A DNA stretch of 64,000 bases, from NCBI RefSeq assembly GCF_001655005.1, contig NZ_LXET01000053.1, positions 1 through 64,000 of the forward strand. Reading direction: 5' to 3'. This DNA is from Hafnia paralvei ATCC 29927 (GTDB taxonomy: Bacteria; Pseudomonadota; Gammaproteobacteria; Enterobacterales; Enterobacteriaceae). The notes beneath the pieces are model-generated. The model did no database searches and was not told the origin of the DNA. It saw only the letters and a program-made list of their open reading frames with translations. Position 1 is the first letter of the stretch. Each line of letters opens with the position of its first letter. Of the stretch, positions 8,576 through 16,366 are shown piece after piece. Position numbers and translations under genes: made by a program.

Positions 8576-9499
8576 TTAGTGATCAGAAATGTCGAGCGTT
8601 TGGTCGTTCATTGACGCGGGATCTTCCAACGGTTCCACATGAGTGGTGATATGGATAAAAGGCAGTGCGGTGCGGATATCATTCTCTATACGCTCGGCCC
8701 AGTCGTGCCCATATTGAACAGTCCATCGCCCAGGAACTAGGATGTGCATTGTCATAAACGCCCGCCCGCCAGCCTGGCGTGTACGTAGTGCATGGAAATC
8801 AAGCCCCTGTTCACGATATCCTGCCAGCAGTGACTCGATTTTTTTGAGTTCTTCCGTGGGTAGCGATACGTCCATCAGACCTGCAGCTGAACGACTCATA
8901 AGCTGATAACCAGTCCAAACGATGTTGGCTGCGACCAGCAATGCAACGATCGGATCGACCCAAAACCAGCCGGTCAGATAAACCAGTCCGACACCAAAAA
9001 TGACACCGACCGACGTCCAGACATCGGTCAGCAGGTGATGAGCATCTGCCTCAAGAGTGATAGAGTTGTGCTGCCTGCCAGCCCTTAACAAAATGCGAGC
9101 CGTCACAAAATTAAGGATTGATGCGACTGTTGAAACCAGTAATCCGAGACCAATCTCCTCAAGCGGCTGTGGAGTTAACATCCGCTCAACTGCGGTATAG
9201 GCGATACTGGCTGCCGCCAATAGGATCAGAAATCCTTCGAAAGCACTCGAGAAATATTCGGCTTTGCCGTGCCCATATGCATGGTTCTCATCGGCCGGAA
9301 GCGCAGCCAAGGTCAGCATCCAGAGCGCCATTAGGGCTCCTGCGAGGTTAACTACGGATTCGATGGCATCAGATAGCAGACCGACCGAACCGGTCATTTT
9401 CCACGCCACACCTTTGAGTCCGATAGTGGCAATAGCCGTGGCAATGGAAAGCCAAGCGTAGTGCGTCAGCGGACGAGGTAACCCTTTTGTTTTAGTCAT
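8576..9499 (-). CDS. Cation diffusion facilitator (CDF) family exporter
   Basis: 307 residues. Six predicted membrane helices (about 15-210) and a cytoplasmic C-terminal domain (about 215-290) match CDF antiporters that export Zn(II), Fe(II), Co(II) or similar in exchange for protons. The metal-site motifs are visible: SDAIESVVN in TM2, YGHGKAE in the loop after it, and ADAHHLLTD in TM5. FieF-type and other CDF subgroups are possible, so the metal is not fixed. It sits in an island that also carries two arsenic operons. The start ATG has an AGGAAG site. Confidence 0.9.
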   Translation of the reverse strand: MTKTKGLPRPLTHYAWLSIATAIATIGLKGVAWKMTGSVGLLSDAIESVVNLAGALMALWMLTLAALPADENHAYGHGKAEYFSSAFEGFLILLAAASIAYTAVERMLTPQPLEEIGLGLLVSTVASILNFVTARILLRAGRQHNSITLEADAHHLLTDVWTSVGVIFGVGLVYLTGWFWVDPIVALLVAANIVWTGYQLMSRSAAGLMDVSLPTEELKKIESLLAGYREQGLDFHALRTRQAGGRAFMTMHILVPGRWTVQYGHDWAERIENDIRTALPFIHITTHVEPLEDPASMNDQTLDISDH

Positions 9500-9698
9500 T
9501 ATTAACTTCCTAAAATAGGACGACTAACTCACATTTCTATCCATGATAGATAATTAAACAATCATTTCGCCATGAATATTTTTTCGTTTTTATTAAATTT
9601 AATTAAAAAGTCTCTGCAAGTGCTGTTTCATCTTCTAGTAAACTAAATTTTATTTTTAGGGTTTTCTTCAACTTGAAGTAATATTATCTCACAACAGA

Positions 9699-10271
9699 TT
9701 AGTCACTTAGGTTAACTGAGCGGCTTTTATATTTTTCAATTAAAATATGCAAAACTCCCATTGCACCATGTGCATAAAAATAGACCTCAATGAAAGTAGT
9801 AAAGAACTTATGCCAGTGGATTACTGTTTCAGCCAGATTTGACTGCATGGTATTCAACAAGAACCATAGGCCACCTGAAAGTGCTACAATTAGCAATGCT
9901 AGAACTCCAAATCCTTGGATTGTACTGGCAATACCTCCCGAATGTGCATCGGGCAGTCGGAAACTAGTCAACGTTTTTATATCTTGCTTAATACCACTAA
10001 AGTCAAGCCCTACCCATGAAAAATAATAAGTAAAACCTCTTTGAGTAAGCATCCAACTTAACATAATAAAACCACAAATAATCAGTCCTAACCCTGAAAT
10101 AATGTGCATCCAGGTTATAACTCCTTCAAGACTATGTTCACCAATTGCTTCGGTCTCTGTCAGATTAGAGTTAATAATTTGTGATAATATTAGAAATGCC
10201 ACAATGATGTGAAGAATACGAAAAAAAGGAGCGTAATCATGGGGTAATAGATTCCAGAGTCGCAATTTCAT
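9699..10271 (-). CDS. Cytochrome b561-like membrane protein
   Basis: 190 residues from the ATG at 10271, preferred because AAGGA lies 7 nt upstream; an in-frame ATG at 10310 has no such site. Four predicted membrane helices carry histidines suited to haem ligation (HIIVAF near residue 20, HIISG, HWHKFF, HGAMGVLH). It belongs to the prokaryotic cytochrome b561/b-type family, which passes electrons between quinol and other acceptors. There is no partner oxidoreductase next to it. The gene is AT-rich compared with the CDF gene. Confidence 0.75.
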   Translation of the reverse strand: MKLRLWNLLPHDYAPFFRILHIIVAFLILSQIINSNLTETEAIGEHSLEGVITWMHIISGLGLIICGFIMLSWMLTQRGFTYYFSWVGLDFSGIKQDIKTLTSFRLPDAHSGGIASTIQGFGVLALLIVALSGGLWFLLNTMQSNLAETVIHWHKFFTTFIEVYFYAHGAMGVLHILIEKYKSRSVNLSD

Positions 10272-10310
10272 TAATGAGTCCTTAGTAAATTTATCGATGA
10301 TCTTAATCAT

Positions 10311-10785
10311 ACAAAAGAATTATTAGGATAACCTTAATTCTTAAAATTGCAGCAGGCATTAGTTCACCTCTGATATGGCCACTTGCGAAATGGGAATGGT
10401 AACTGTTATTACTATGTGTTTACTTGCTGTTCTTGTTACGCAGCCCCTTAAACACATTACTTTCAAATATGATTTCCTGCTGGGTTTAAATATGTGTCTT
10501 TCTATAGTGCGGCAACCTATTTTTACACCAACTCATGAATTAAATAAGAATCATAAATTAAATGAGAGGTTTAATTCTCTTGCTTAACGCGATGATATTA
10601 AATGGAAATTTTAATTTTTGTAATTTATTAAACAGTTAGAATGAGACATGGTAAATACGATCTTCCTTTAGATAATTCTGATAGCACTTTTTCTACTGGG
10701 CAGTCTGCAATGTCCGCTTCTCGCTCACAACGGACCTTCAGCTCAGTTAGTTCTAACCGCTTCGTGCTGTGAGTTCAACGGGTCT
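10311..10785. other. AT-rich intergenic DNA with repeat scrap
   Basis: No supported gene in 475 bp. An open frame at 10375-10587 lacks a ribosome-binding site and family features. Near 10710-10740 TGTCCGCTTCTCGCTCACAA is followed by CGGACCTTCA, a variant of the motif at 4373-4402. Confidence 0.5.
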
Positions 10786-10938
10786 ATGCAACCTGAATAC
10801 GGGGCACTTGATGGTTATATCGCCCGGCAGGATGACGATATCGACTGGCCGCTGAAGCGCGATAATCCGACAGAAGATCATGGCTATGCAGCATTCATTT
10901 CGGAGAAAATTACTGGAGGTCGCTCTGATGGCTATTAA
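10786..10938 (+). pseudogene. N-terminal fragment of a RibD-type dihydrofolate reductase family protein
   Basis: 50 codons. DGYIARQDDDIDWPL and EDHGYAAF match the start of YyaP/RibD-C domain proteins, which are normally about 180 residues long. After about 40 residues the similarity stops and a stop codon follows. This is the remnant of a deleted gene, fused directly to a cytochrome b561 remnant. Confidence 0.6.
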
Positions 10939-11152
10939 CGGTAAGAGCTGGATTTTTCTGGGGCTCACTATTTCTCCTTTTGCTACGCCCGACCCTTTGG
11001 TGAAGTCAGTACTGAAAAATATTCACGAAACACTGGGTAATGCCGGATATTTCTTCATTGCTTTCCATGCGGCAGCGGCGTTGCTTCATCACTATGTCCA
11101 GAAGGACAACACACTATGTAGAATGCTTCCTGATCACAACAAGCCGATTTAA
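10928..11152 (+). pseudogene. C-terminal fragment of cytochrome b561
   Basis: IHETLGNAGYFFIAFHAAAALLHHY and KDNTL-RMLP match the last 60 residues of CybB-type cytochrome b561, including two haem-ligand-type histidines. The first three membrane helices are missing, so it cannot bind haem in the normal way. The reading frame starts inside the RibD fragment, which points to a deletion joining two genes. Confidence 0.65.
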
Positions 11153-11384
11153 TTTGTGTTTCTGCCGGGGGAGCGTCTTCCCGGCAGCAATATTGCTGCC
11201 CTCAACGCTTCGTTATATCCCCTGTAGCCCTGGTTCATGTCAGACAGAATGCCTGCAGCTCAGTACTGTATATTCTTTATCACATTGCTGACTTTCACCT
11301 GCACAAGGTAATTCAACCTAGATGAGTCTGAGGTTGCCACGGGATAGATGAAAACGCATGGCATGGCAGGAACAAGAATCAACG

Positions 11385-12182
11385 TTACTTTTTGTCCTGG
11401 TAAACCACTGTGATGTTGTCTGGTTTTCTTAACGTCGGGGCCGTAGCAGGGTCAATCAGGTACACAGGTACTATCACGGCATTTTTCCCACTAAACAGAA
11501 TTGGCACCCAGCAATGAACACGTGGGTCTCCTGTCGTCTCCGGGATACCACTTGTACCGTATGACATAAGATCAACCACATTAATAAAAAGCGCCTTACC
11601 TATATCAAAGAAAAACTCGTTAAAAACCACATCTTTTGCCAGCAAAATTACAGCATCACCTGCTGCCAGTTTTATTGGGGATGAAGAGTGTCCAGAGGTT
11701 TCAACATCAGCAAAAATAATCCTTTCGGTATAGATAAAACAGGCATAGCGGGCATCCTGTTCTGATCTTTCCAGGAGCGACTGACAGAACTCTTTGATAT
11801 GTCGATTTTCGACCCTGCCAACTGCATTATCCCGACGGAGGTGTCGCTTATGTTCGCGAACATGCACCTTGCCATTGACGCTGTCAAAGTCGTACCCTTT
11901 TCCAACCTGAAGCTTACTCTCCCAGATCTCCATACAATACTTTTCAGCAGCTACAACATTTCTTCGGCGAGGCAAATCCTGCTGGTAGACACCAGACAGT
12001 AGCCGGGCCTTAAGTTCGTCCGCAAGCTGATAATAGCGATTAATATCTTTCAGTACCGGAACGGTGGCATCCAGCAATGTGGAAATAACCTGCGATCGTG
12101 AGATCTTCTGTTTTTTGCTGTATTCATCCACAACACGCAGAGTCTCAGAATTGGTTACATTGAAAGTGATTCGTTCTGACAT
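11385..12182 (-). CDS. Ribbon-helix-helix N-terminal protein of unknown function
   Basis: 265 residues from the ATG at 12182 (AGGTG lies 5 nt upstream; a GTG at 12191 is possible). Residues about 1-45 (ITFNVTNSETLRVVDEYSKKQKISRSQVISTLLD) look like a ribbon-helix-helix DNA-binding fold. The remaining 200 residues contain a basic stretch (HVREHKRHLRRD) and a beta-rich C-terminal half that I do not recognise. It is divergent from the Gp2/YfjJ-like gene with 378 bp between them. It may regulate island replication or maintenance; that is inference from position only. Confidence 0.7.
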   Translation of the reverse strand: MSERITFNVTNSETLRVVDEYSKKQKISRSQVISTLLDATVPVLKDINRYYQLADELKARLLSGVYQQDLPRRRNVVAAEKYCMEIWESKLQVGKGYDFDSVNGKVHVREHKRHLRRDNAVGRVENRHIKEFCQSLLERSEQDARYACFIYTERIIFADVETSGHSSSPIKLAAGDAVILLAKDVVFNEFFFDIGKALFINVVDLMSYGTSGIPETTGDPRVHCWVPILFSGKNAVIVPVYLIDPATAPTLRKPDNITVVYQDKK

Positions 12183-12560
12183 GCCAATCACCTATTAAGC
12201 ATTTTAGAAAAAGTGCATAACAATTAACCTTAAACACCTTTATTATCAACAAGTTTATTCTATTGCTCTTTCTCTTTAGTTATCAATTCATAGTAACATG
12301 CTCTCACGTAAAAATACTGAATATGATGCTGTCAGGACAGCCTGGATACCAGGAGCGAACATTTGGGTTTTTAGTATAATTAAGGTCTTCATGTTTTAAG
12401 AACTTCCTCTTCATATCCCCTTCCCCAGTGATCCGCTTACCCCGTCTGTATATCTTCTGTCCCCACAGTACTGCTCAGTAAACAGAAATACTGTGACTTT
12501 CCTGCATAAAAATTACATATCACCACCTTCCTTTGTACACACACTACAGAGGATTAAATC
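12183..12560. promoter_or_regulatory. Divergent intergenic region of the island replication segment
   Basis: 378 bp between two divergent genes, so it should contain both promoters. An imperfect dyad CACAGTACTGCTCAG / AAATACTGTG lies near 12463-12494, and the left 120 bp are AT-rich. No exact promoter can be assigned. Confidence 0.4.
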
Positions 12561-13142
12561 ATGGACTTTCCCTGGCCCTGGAATCGCAAATACACAATGA
12601 ACTGGTTCCTGTTGTCGTTACTGAACCACCATCTTGATCAGCTACTGGAACGTTACTCCCGCCTTCAGCCCCTCAGACTCGATGTGTTCTATCAGAATGA
12701 CACATGGCGTTATAACCATCACGGATGGTACGAGACAGAAAGGGAGGTACGCCAGTTAACAGAACATCTGATGTTAGAGAGCAACATCGTGGGCCACTTC
12801 TGGGTACTGGAGTGTACTTCCCGACACAAATGCCATGCCCATATCGTGATGTATCTTGATGGTCACCATAACCAGGCCACCTTTCCGGTGGCTGAACAGG
12901 CGGGGGCTGCCTGGCAGAAGATTACACAGGGTGAGGGGTACCACAATCGCTGTGATCCCAAGAAGTGCTACGAAGCCGATATCACCCGCCCCGTCAATTA
13001 CGATGATGCTGCAGCCATCGACAACCTGCGCTACATCATCAGCTATCTCGCCAAGGAGAAATCAAAATACGGGCAGACTTACTACGGGGCCAACGAGGTA
13101 CCACCCGCGAGTGGACTGGGCAGACCGCGAGGGCTTCGATAA
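12561..13142 (+). CDS. Inovirus Gp2/YfjJ-like replication-type protein
   Basis: 193 residues resembling the YagK/YfjJ C-terminal domain (DUF3296, inovirus-type Gp2), a family found in CP4-like prophages and related to rolling-circle replication proteins. H-x-H-like clusters (HKCHAHIVMYL near residue 92) and a later tyrosine region (RYIISYLAKEKSKYG) fit the metal-binding and catalytic segments of that fold. The start has an AGAGGA site. AlpA follows about 100 bp downstream on the same strand, as in other islands of this group. The C terminus (GLGRPRGLR) is the usual basic tail. Confidence 0.75.
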   Translation: MDFPWPWNRKYTMNWFLLSLLNHHLDQLLERYSRLQPLRLDVFYQNDTWRYNHHGWYETEREVRQLTEHLMLESNIVGHFWVLECTSRHKCHAHIVMYLDGHHNQATFPVAEQAGAAWQKITQGEGYHNRCDPKKCYEADITRPVNYDDAAAIDNLRYIISYLAKEKSKYGQTYYGANEVPPASGLGRPRGLR

Positions 13143-13245
13143 AACGACGCACTTTTTTACGTCAGTTCCGGTTGTTATGCCGGAGAAGGGTACAGTGATT
13201 CATCACACGACTCCGGTACTTACTTAGCTACCGGAGAATCTCACC

Positions 13246-13452
13246 ATGGCAATTAAACCTTCCCTGCTTGAAGATCAGTTCGTTGATATGACTTTCATCA
13301 CCCGCCTGCTGGGGGTCAGTGATAAGTGGATTTACCGACTCATCAAAGATGGCATATTTCCAAAACCCATCAAACTGGGGCGAAGTTCACGATGGCTACA
13401 GAGTGAAGTGGAAGCCTGGCTACAGGCGAGAATCCACGAATCACGCAGCTAA
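13246..13452 (+). CDS. alpA: AlpA-family transcriptional activator
   Basis: 68 residues with the AlpA/MerR-like helix-turn-helix: DMTFITRLLGVSDKWIYRLIKDG, then FPKPIKLGRSSRW. In CP4-57, AlpA switches on integrase/excisionase expression. Here it lies in the middle of the island, far from the P4-type integrase, so it may act as an excisionase (Vis-like) or regulator. It has a GGAG site before the ATG. Confidence 0.88.
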   Translation: MAIKPSLLEDQFVDMTFITRLLGVSDKWIYRLIKDGIFPKPIKLGRSSRWLQSEVEAWLQARIHESRS

Positions 13453-13554
13453 ATACCTCTCCTTACATATCACTTTCCTGACAGGCAAACTCTTTATCCT
13501 CTCATAGCGGAGGTTTGCGGCTGCCTGTCATTCAGTATCCAGGGATAATCCACC

Positions 13555-14130
13555 ATGAAAGAGACAAAGACGCGATATAACAGTTTGCTGGTCAGCTATC
13601 AACGTTGGCTAAACGGGTTCACAAAACTGGCCATCATAAATGGCATGTGTCATCCCAATATTCAGGCCAGCCACCATCTGATGGTGGGCAGTCTGTACTT
13701 TCCCGGCGCAGGGCAGATGACTGCAGTGGTACCACAGTGCCTTTACCGACTGATTTACGGAAGTCAGCATCCAGAGCCAGTGTCGGTATTGACTGATATG
13801 CAAATCAGCCTTGAGACAAGGCAAAAAACTTTACTGCACCACCCAATGTTGGAAGGGATATTACTGAGTGAATGTATCCGCCTCAAACAACGCCCACTGG
13901 CAAATAGGCTGATTAGCCTGTTACACCAATTCAGTTCACCGGAGCATCGCCACAAACTGGTCTGGCTATGTTGGTACGATTTGATGATGGGTGCGACGCT
14001 GGAAGACTGGTTGGATAACCTGAAACGTAAGGCACCTGAAGATCTAGGCTTGTGGCTGGTTGGACGGCAGGAGGAAAACATATCCCTCACGCAAATGATG
14101 GATGAATATCTGCTATTTACCGGCCACTAA
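13555..14130 (+). CDS. Island protein of unknown function
   Basis: 191 residues, mostly helical, with no recognisable motif, signal peptide or membrane segment. It follows alpA by 102 bp on the same strand. Proteins of this size often sit beside alpA in CP4-like islands. I cannot assign a function. Confidence 0.6.
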   Translation: MKETKTRYNSLLVSYQRWLNGFTKLAIINGMCHPNIQASHHLMVGSLYFPGAGQMTAVVPQCLYRLIYGSQHPEPVSVLTDMQISLETRQKTLLHHPMLEGILLSECIRLKQRPLANRLISLLHQFSSPEHRHKLVWLCWYDLMMGATLEDWLDNLKRKAPEDLGLWLVGRQEENISLTQMMDEYLLFTGH

Positions 14131-14262
14131 TATCAGTTCCGATCTGTGCCTAACCGTTTTACTCCTGGGAAAAAGAGCAGAGCTACTCCCCACTTTTTCT
14201 CAATGATGCTCCCCCTTTATCCAAAATGTTCAGGGGCAAGGCCCATTCACTATTGGTATTTA

Positions 14263-14304
14263 TTGGAAGATACGATATTATTCTATAATTCCGGAAATAT
14301 AGAA
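14263..14304 (+). promoter_or_regulatory. Promoter and probable operator of the first ars operon
   Basis: A near-perfect palindrome, 22 of 24 positions, spans 14281-14304 (TTCTATAATTCC / GGAAATATAGAA). It overlaps a TATAAT -10 box at 14284-14289, with TTGGAA at 14263-14268 as a possible -35. It ends 11 bp before the arsR start, where an ArsR dimer would block transcription. Confidence 0.7.
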
Positions 14305-14315
14305 ATGAGATATAA

Positions 14316-14639
14316 ATGGAGCTTTCGAAAGCAGCAGAAACCCTGAAAGAGCTGGGTCATCCTACGCGCCTAAGCGTATACAGAGAGCTGGTTAAAGCCG
14401 GGCATGAAGGGCTACCGGTTGGCGAACTGCAGAAGCGGCTCGAAATCCCAGCGTCTACGTTGAGCCATCATCTTTCCTCGTTGATATCAGTTTCTTTGGT
14501 ACGCCAGGAACGTCAGGGCAGAACGCTTTTTTGCCACGCTCGATATGAAAACCTTGAGGCTCTGATTGCCTTCCTGACAGAAGAATGCTGCTCAGGGACT
14601 AACGACTGCCTCCCCCTGCCCCAGAAGACGGAGAAGTAA
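14316..14639 (+). CDS. arsR: ArsR-family arsenite-responsive repressor (first operon)
   Basis: 107 residues. Winged helix-turn-helix with IPASTLSHHLSSL as the recognition helix. The metal site seems C-terminal: C91, C92 and C98 (CC-x5-C), the spacing of the Acidithiobacillus-type ArsR, rather than the CVC-x2-C of E. coli ArsR. It would repress its own operon through the palindrome just upstream and let go when As(III) binds. arsH follows after one base. Confidence 0.9.
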   Translation: MELSKAAETLKELGHPTRLSVYRELVKAGHEGLPVGELQKRLEIPASTLSHHLSSLISVSLVRQERQGRTLFCHARYENLEALIAFLTEECCSGTNDCLPLPQKTEK

Positions 14640-14640
14640 A

Positions 14641-15354
14641 ATGACAGGTGATCTTAAGAATGTTGATTCGGGTTTGTTCGACACCTCAATCACAGAGGCA
14701 AGATTCGGTGTTCCTGCCGTTCCCCATCCTCCACGTATCCTCATGTTGTACGGCTCTGTGCGCGAACGTTCCTACAGCCGACTGGCAACGGAAGAAGCGG
14801 CAAGGTTACTGACCGCCATGGGCGCAGAAGTGCGGATCTTCAATCCTTCTGGCTTGCCTCTTCCTGATGATGCGCCTGACTCGCATCCTAAAGTCATGGA
14901 ACTGCGCGAGCTGGTTCGTTGGTCCGAAGGGATGGTGTGGTGTTCCCCTGAACGCCATGGTGCGATGACCGGCATCATGAAAGCCCAGATTGATTGGATA
15001 CCGTTATCAGAAGGCGCTGTTCGCCCTTCGCAGGGTAAGACTCTGGCCGTTATGCAGGTCTGCGGTGGCTCTCAGTCTTTCAATGCCGTAAACCAGATGC
15101 GCATTCTTGGCCGCTGGATGCGGATGATCACCATCCCGAATCAGTCCTCTGTGGCAAAAGCCTGGCAGGAATTTGATGAAGATGGACGAATGAAACCGTC
15201 GTCTTATTACGACCGGATCGTGGATGTGATGGAAGAACTGGTGAAATTTACTCTGCTGACCCGAGGTAACTCAGCCTATCTCGTTGATCGCTACAGCGAA
15301 CGAAAAGAGTCTGCAGAAGAACTTTCACGGCGGGTTAATCAGAGCAAAATTTGA
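14641..15354 (+). CDS. arsH: ArsH, NADPH-dependent FMN reductase of organoarsenical resistance
   Basis: 237 residues, typical of ArsH. The FMN phosphate loop is GSVRERSYSRL near residue 38 and the second flavin contact is SPERHGAMTGIMK near 100. ArsH uses NADPH and FMN to oxidise trivalent methyl- and aryl-arsenicals to less toxic pentavalent forms in the cytoplasm. It lies between arsR and the sigma-factor gene in a tightly packed operon. Confidence 0.95.
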   Translation: MTGDLKNVDSGLFDTSITEARFGVPAVPHPPRILMLYGSVRERSYSRLATEEAARLLTAMGAEVRIFNPSGLPLPDDAPDSHPKVMELRELVRWSEGMVWCSPERHGAMTGIMKAQIDWIPLSEGAVRPSQGKTLAVMQVCGGSQSFNAVNQMRILGRWMRMITIPNQSSVAKAWQEFDEDGRMKPSSYYDRIVDVMEELVKFTLLTRGNSAYLVDRYSERKESAEELSRRVNQSKI

Positions 15355-15362
15355 GGGCTGGT

Positions 15363-15908
15363 ATGAGTGATGTAACGGCATTCAACAACTGCATGAGCGT
15401 GTTCTGGCGGCAACATGAAGCCGAACTCTCTCGCTTTCTGACATCTAAGACAGGTGATAGCGAAAAAGCAGCAGACCTTCTGCAAGAGCTATTCCTGCGT
15501 GCCCGCGCTCATTCAGACAGTTTCTGCGAAATGGAGAATCCGCGAGCCTGGCTGTATCGGGCGGCGAGGAATCTGCTGATTGATGAGTACCGCACCACCA
15601 GGGAATTCGTTGAGCTGGAAGATGATGCCCCATTCACTGATGCATCCCCTGATGCAATCTCAACGCTGGATATTTGCCTGCCTGAAACATTGCAGGCATT
15701 ACCTGAAGATGAGCGGTGGTTGATTGAAGAATCCGACCTTAACCGGCGTCCCCAGCAGTCCCTGGCCGATGAACTGGGAATCACGCTTACGGCGTTTAAA
15801 TCCCGACTACTTCGGGCCAGAAAACACCTGAAAGAGACGATGACAGAACTTTGTCAGATTGAGGCGGATGACACGTCTTCCGTCTGCTGCCACAAAAAAA
15901 TGAATTAA
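15363..15908 (+). CDS. ECF-type sigma factor (SigZ-like) inside the ars operon
   Basis: 181 residues from the ATG at 15363, behind a GAGGG site; an in-frame TTG at 15351 is less likely. Region 2 (about residues 10-75) includes DLLQELFLRARAHS and WLYRAARNLLIDEYR. Region 4 (about 115-165) includes SLADELGITLTAFKSRLLRARKHL. The family resembles SigZ-type ECF sigma factors. The tail carries a CC pair (SSVCCHKK) that might bind arsenite; that is speculation. No anti-sigma gene is adjacent. arsD follows after 75 bp with a strong inverted repeat between. Confidence 0.85.
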   Translation: MSDVTAFNNCMSVFWRQHEAELSRFLTSKTGDSEKAADLLQELFLRARAHSDSFCEMENPRAWLYRAARNLLIDEYRTTREFVELEDDAPFTDASPDAISTLDICLPETLQALPEDERWLIEESDLNRRPQQSLADELGITLTAFKSRLLRARKHLKETMTELCQIEADDTSSVCCHKKMN

Positions 15909-15934
15909 TCGCGCATCTTTTCCCCACCACCTTC

Positions 15935-15978
15935 GTTTACCTCAGTGTAAAGCCAAATGACTAAACACTGAGGTAAAC
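15935..15978 (+). promoter_or_regulatory. Perfect 14-bp inverted repeat before arsD
   Basis: GTTTACCTCAGTGT (15935-15948) and ACACTGAGGTAAAC (15965-15978) are exact complements around a 16-nt spacer. The right arm includes the GAGG ribosome-binding site of arsD, whose ATG is at 15984. No T-run follows, so it is not a simple terminator. It could be an operator or an RNA switch on arsD translation. Confidence 0.7.
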
Positions 15979-15983
15979 AGTCC

Positions 15984-16346
15984 ATGTCAAAAATTGAGAT
16001 CTTTGAAGCAGCAGGCTGCTGTGCAACCAGCAGCGTTGTAGTCAGTGACGAAGCCGTCAAATGGAACGCCAGCGCCGAATGGGCGAAAAAGAATGACGTT
16101 GATATACAGCGCTACAGCCTTGCGAAGAACCCGCAGCAGTTCCTGAATTCGCCGGTCATTAAAGAGTTTCTGAACACATCAGGGATGGAGTCTCTCCCTG
16201 TCACCTTGCTCGACGGCAAACTCGTGATGGCAGGCAAACTCCCGACTCGTGAAGATATCGCCCGTTGGGCAGGTATTCCGCTTAGTCAGGACTGGAGTGA
16301 AGACAGCACGCAACCACGCTGCTGCAGCATTCCACGTATGCCTTAA
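15984..16346 (+). CDS. arsD: ArsD arsenic metallochaperone (first operon)
   Basis: 120 residues, thioredoxin-like. It has C12-C13 of the arsenite site but valine in place of C18, which the E. coli plasmid protein uses as the third ligand. A CC pair remains near the C terminus (about 114-115). ArsD passes As(III)/Sb(III) to ArsA and weakly represses. The neighbouring arsA starts 20 bp downstream and also lacks one cysteine of its site. Confidence 0.92.
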   Translation: MSKIEIFEAAGCCATSSVVVSDEAVKWNASAEWAKKNDVDIQRYSLAKNPQQFLNSPVIKEFLNTSGMESLPVTLLDGKLVMAGKLPTREDIARWAGIPLSQDWSEDSTQPRCCSIPRMP

Positions 16347-16366
16347 TTCCAGAGGAGCAATCACTG

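Noticed and set aside
10375..10587. 70-codon open frame
   Set aside because: No ribosome-binding site, no recognisable family, AT-rich intergenic composition.
15351..15362. TTG start for the sigma factor gene
   Set aside because: The ATG at 15363 has a GAGGG site at good spacing, while the TTG overlaps the arsH stop with no such site.
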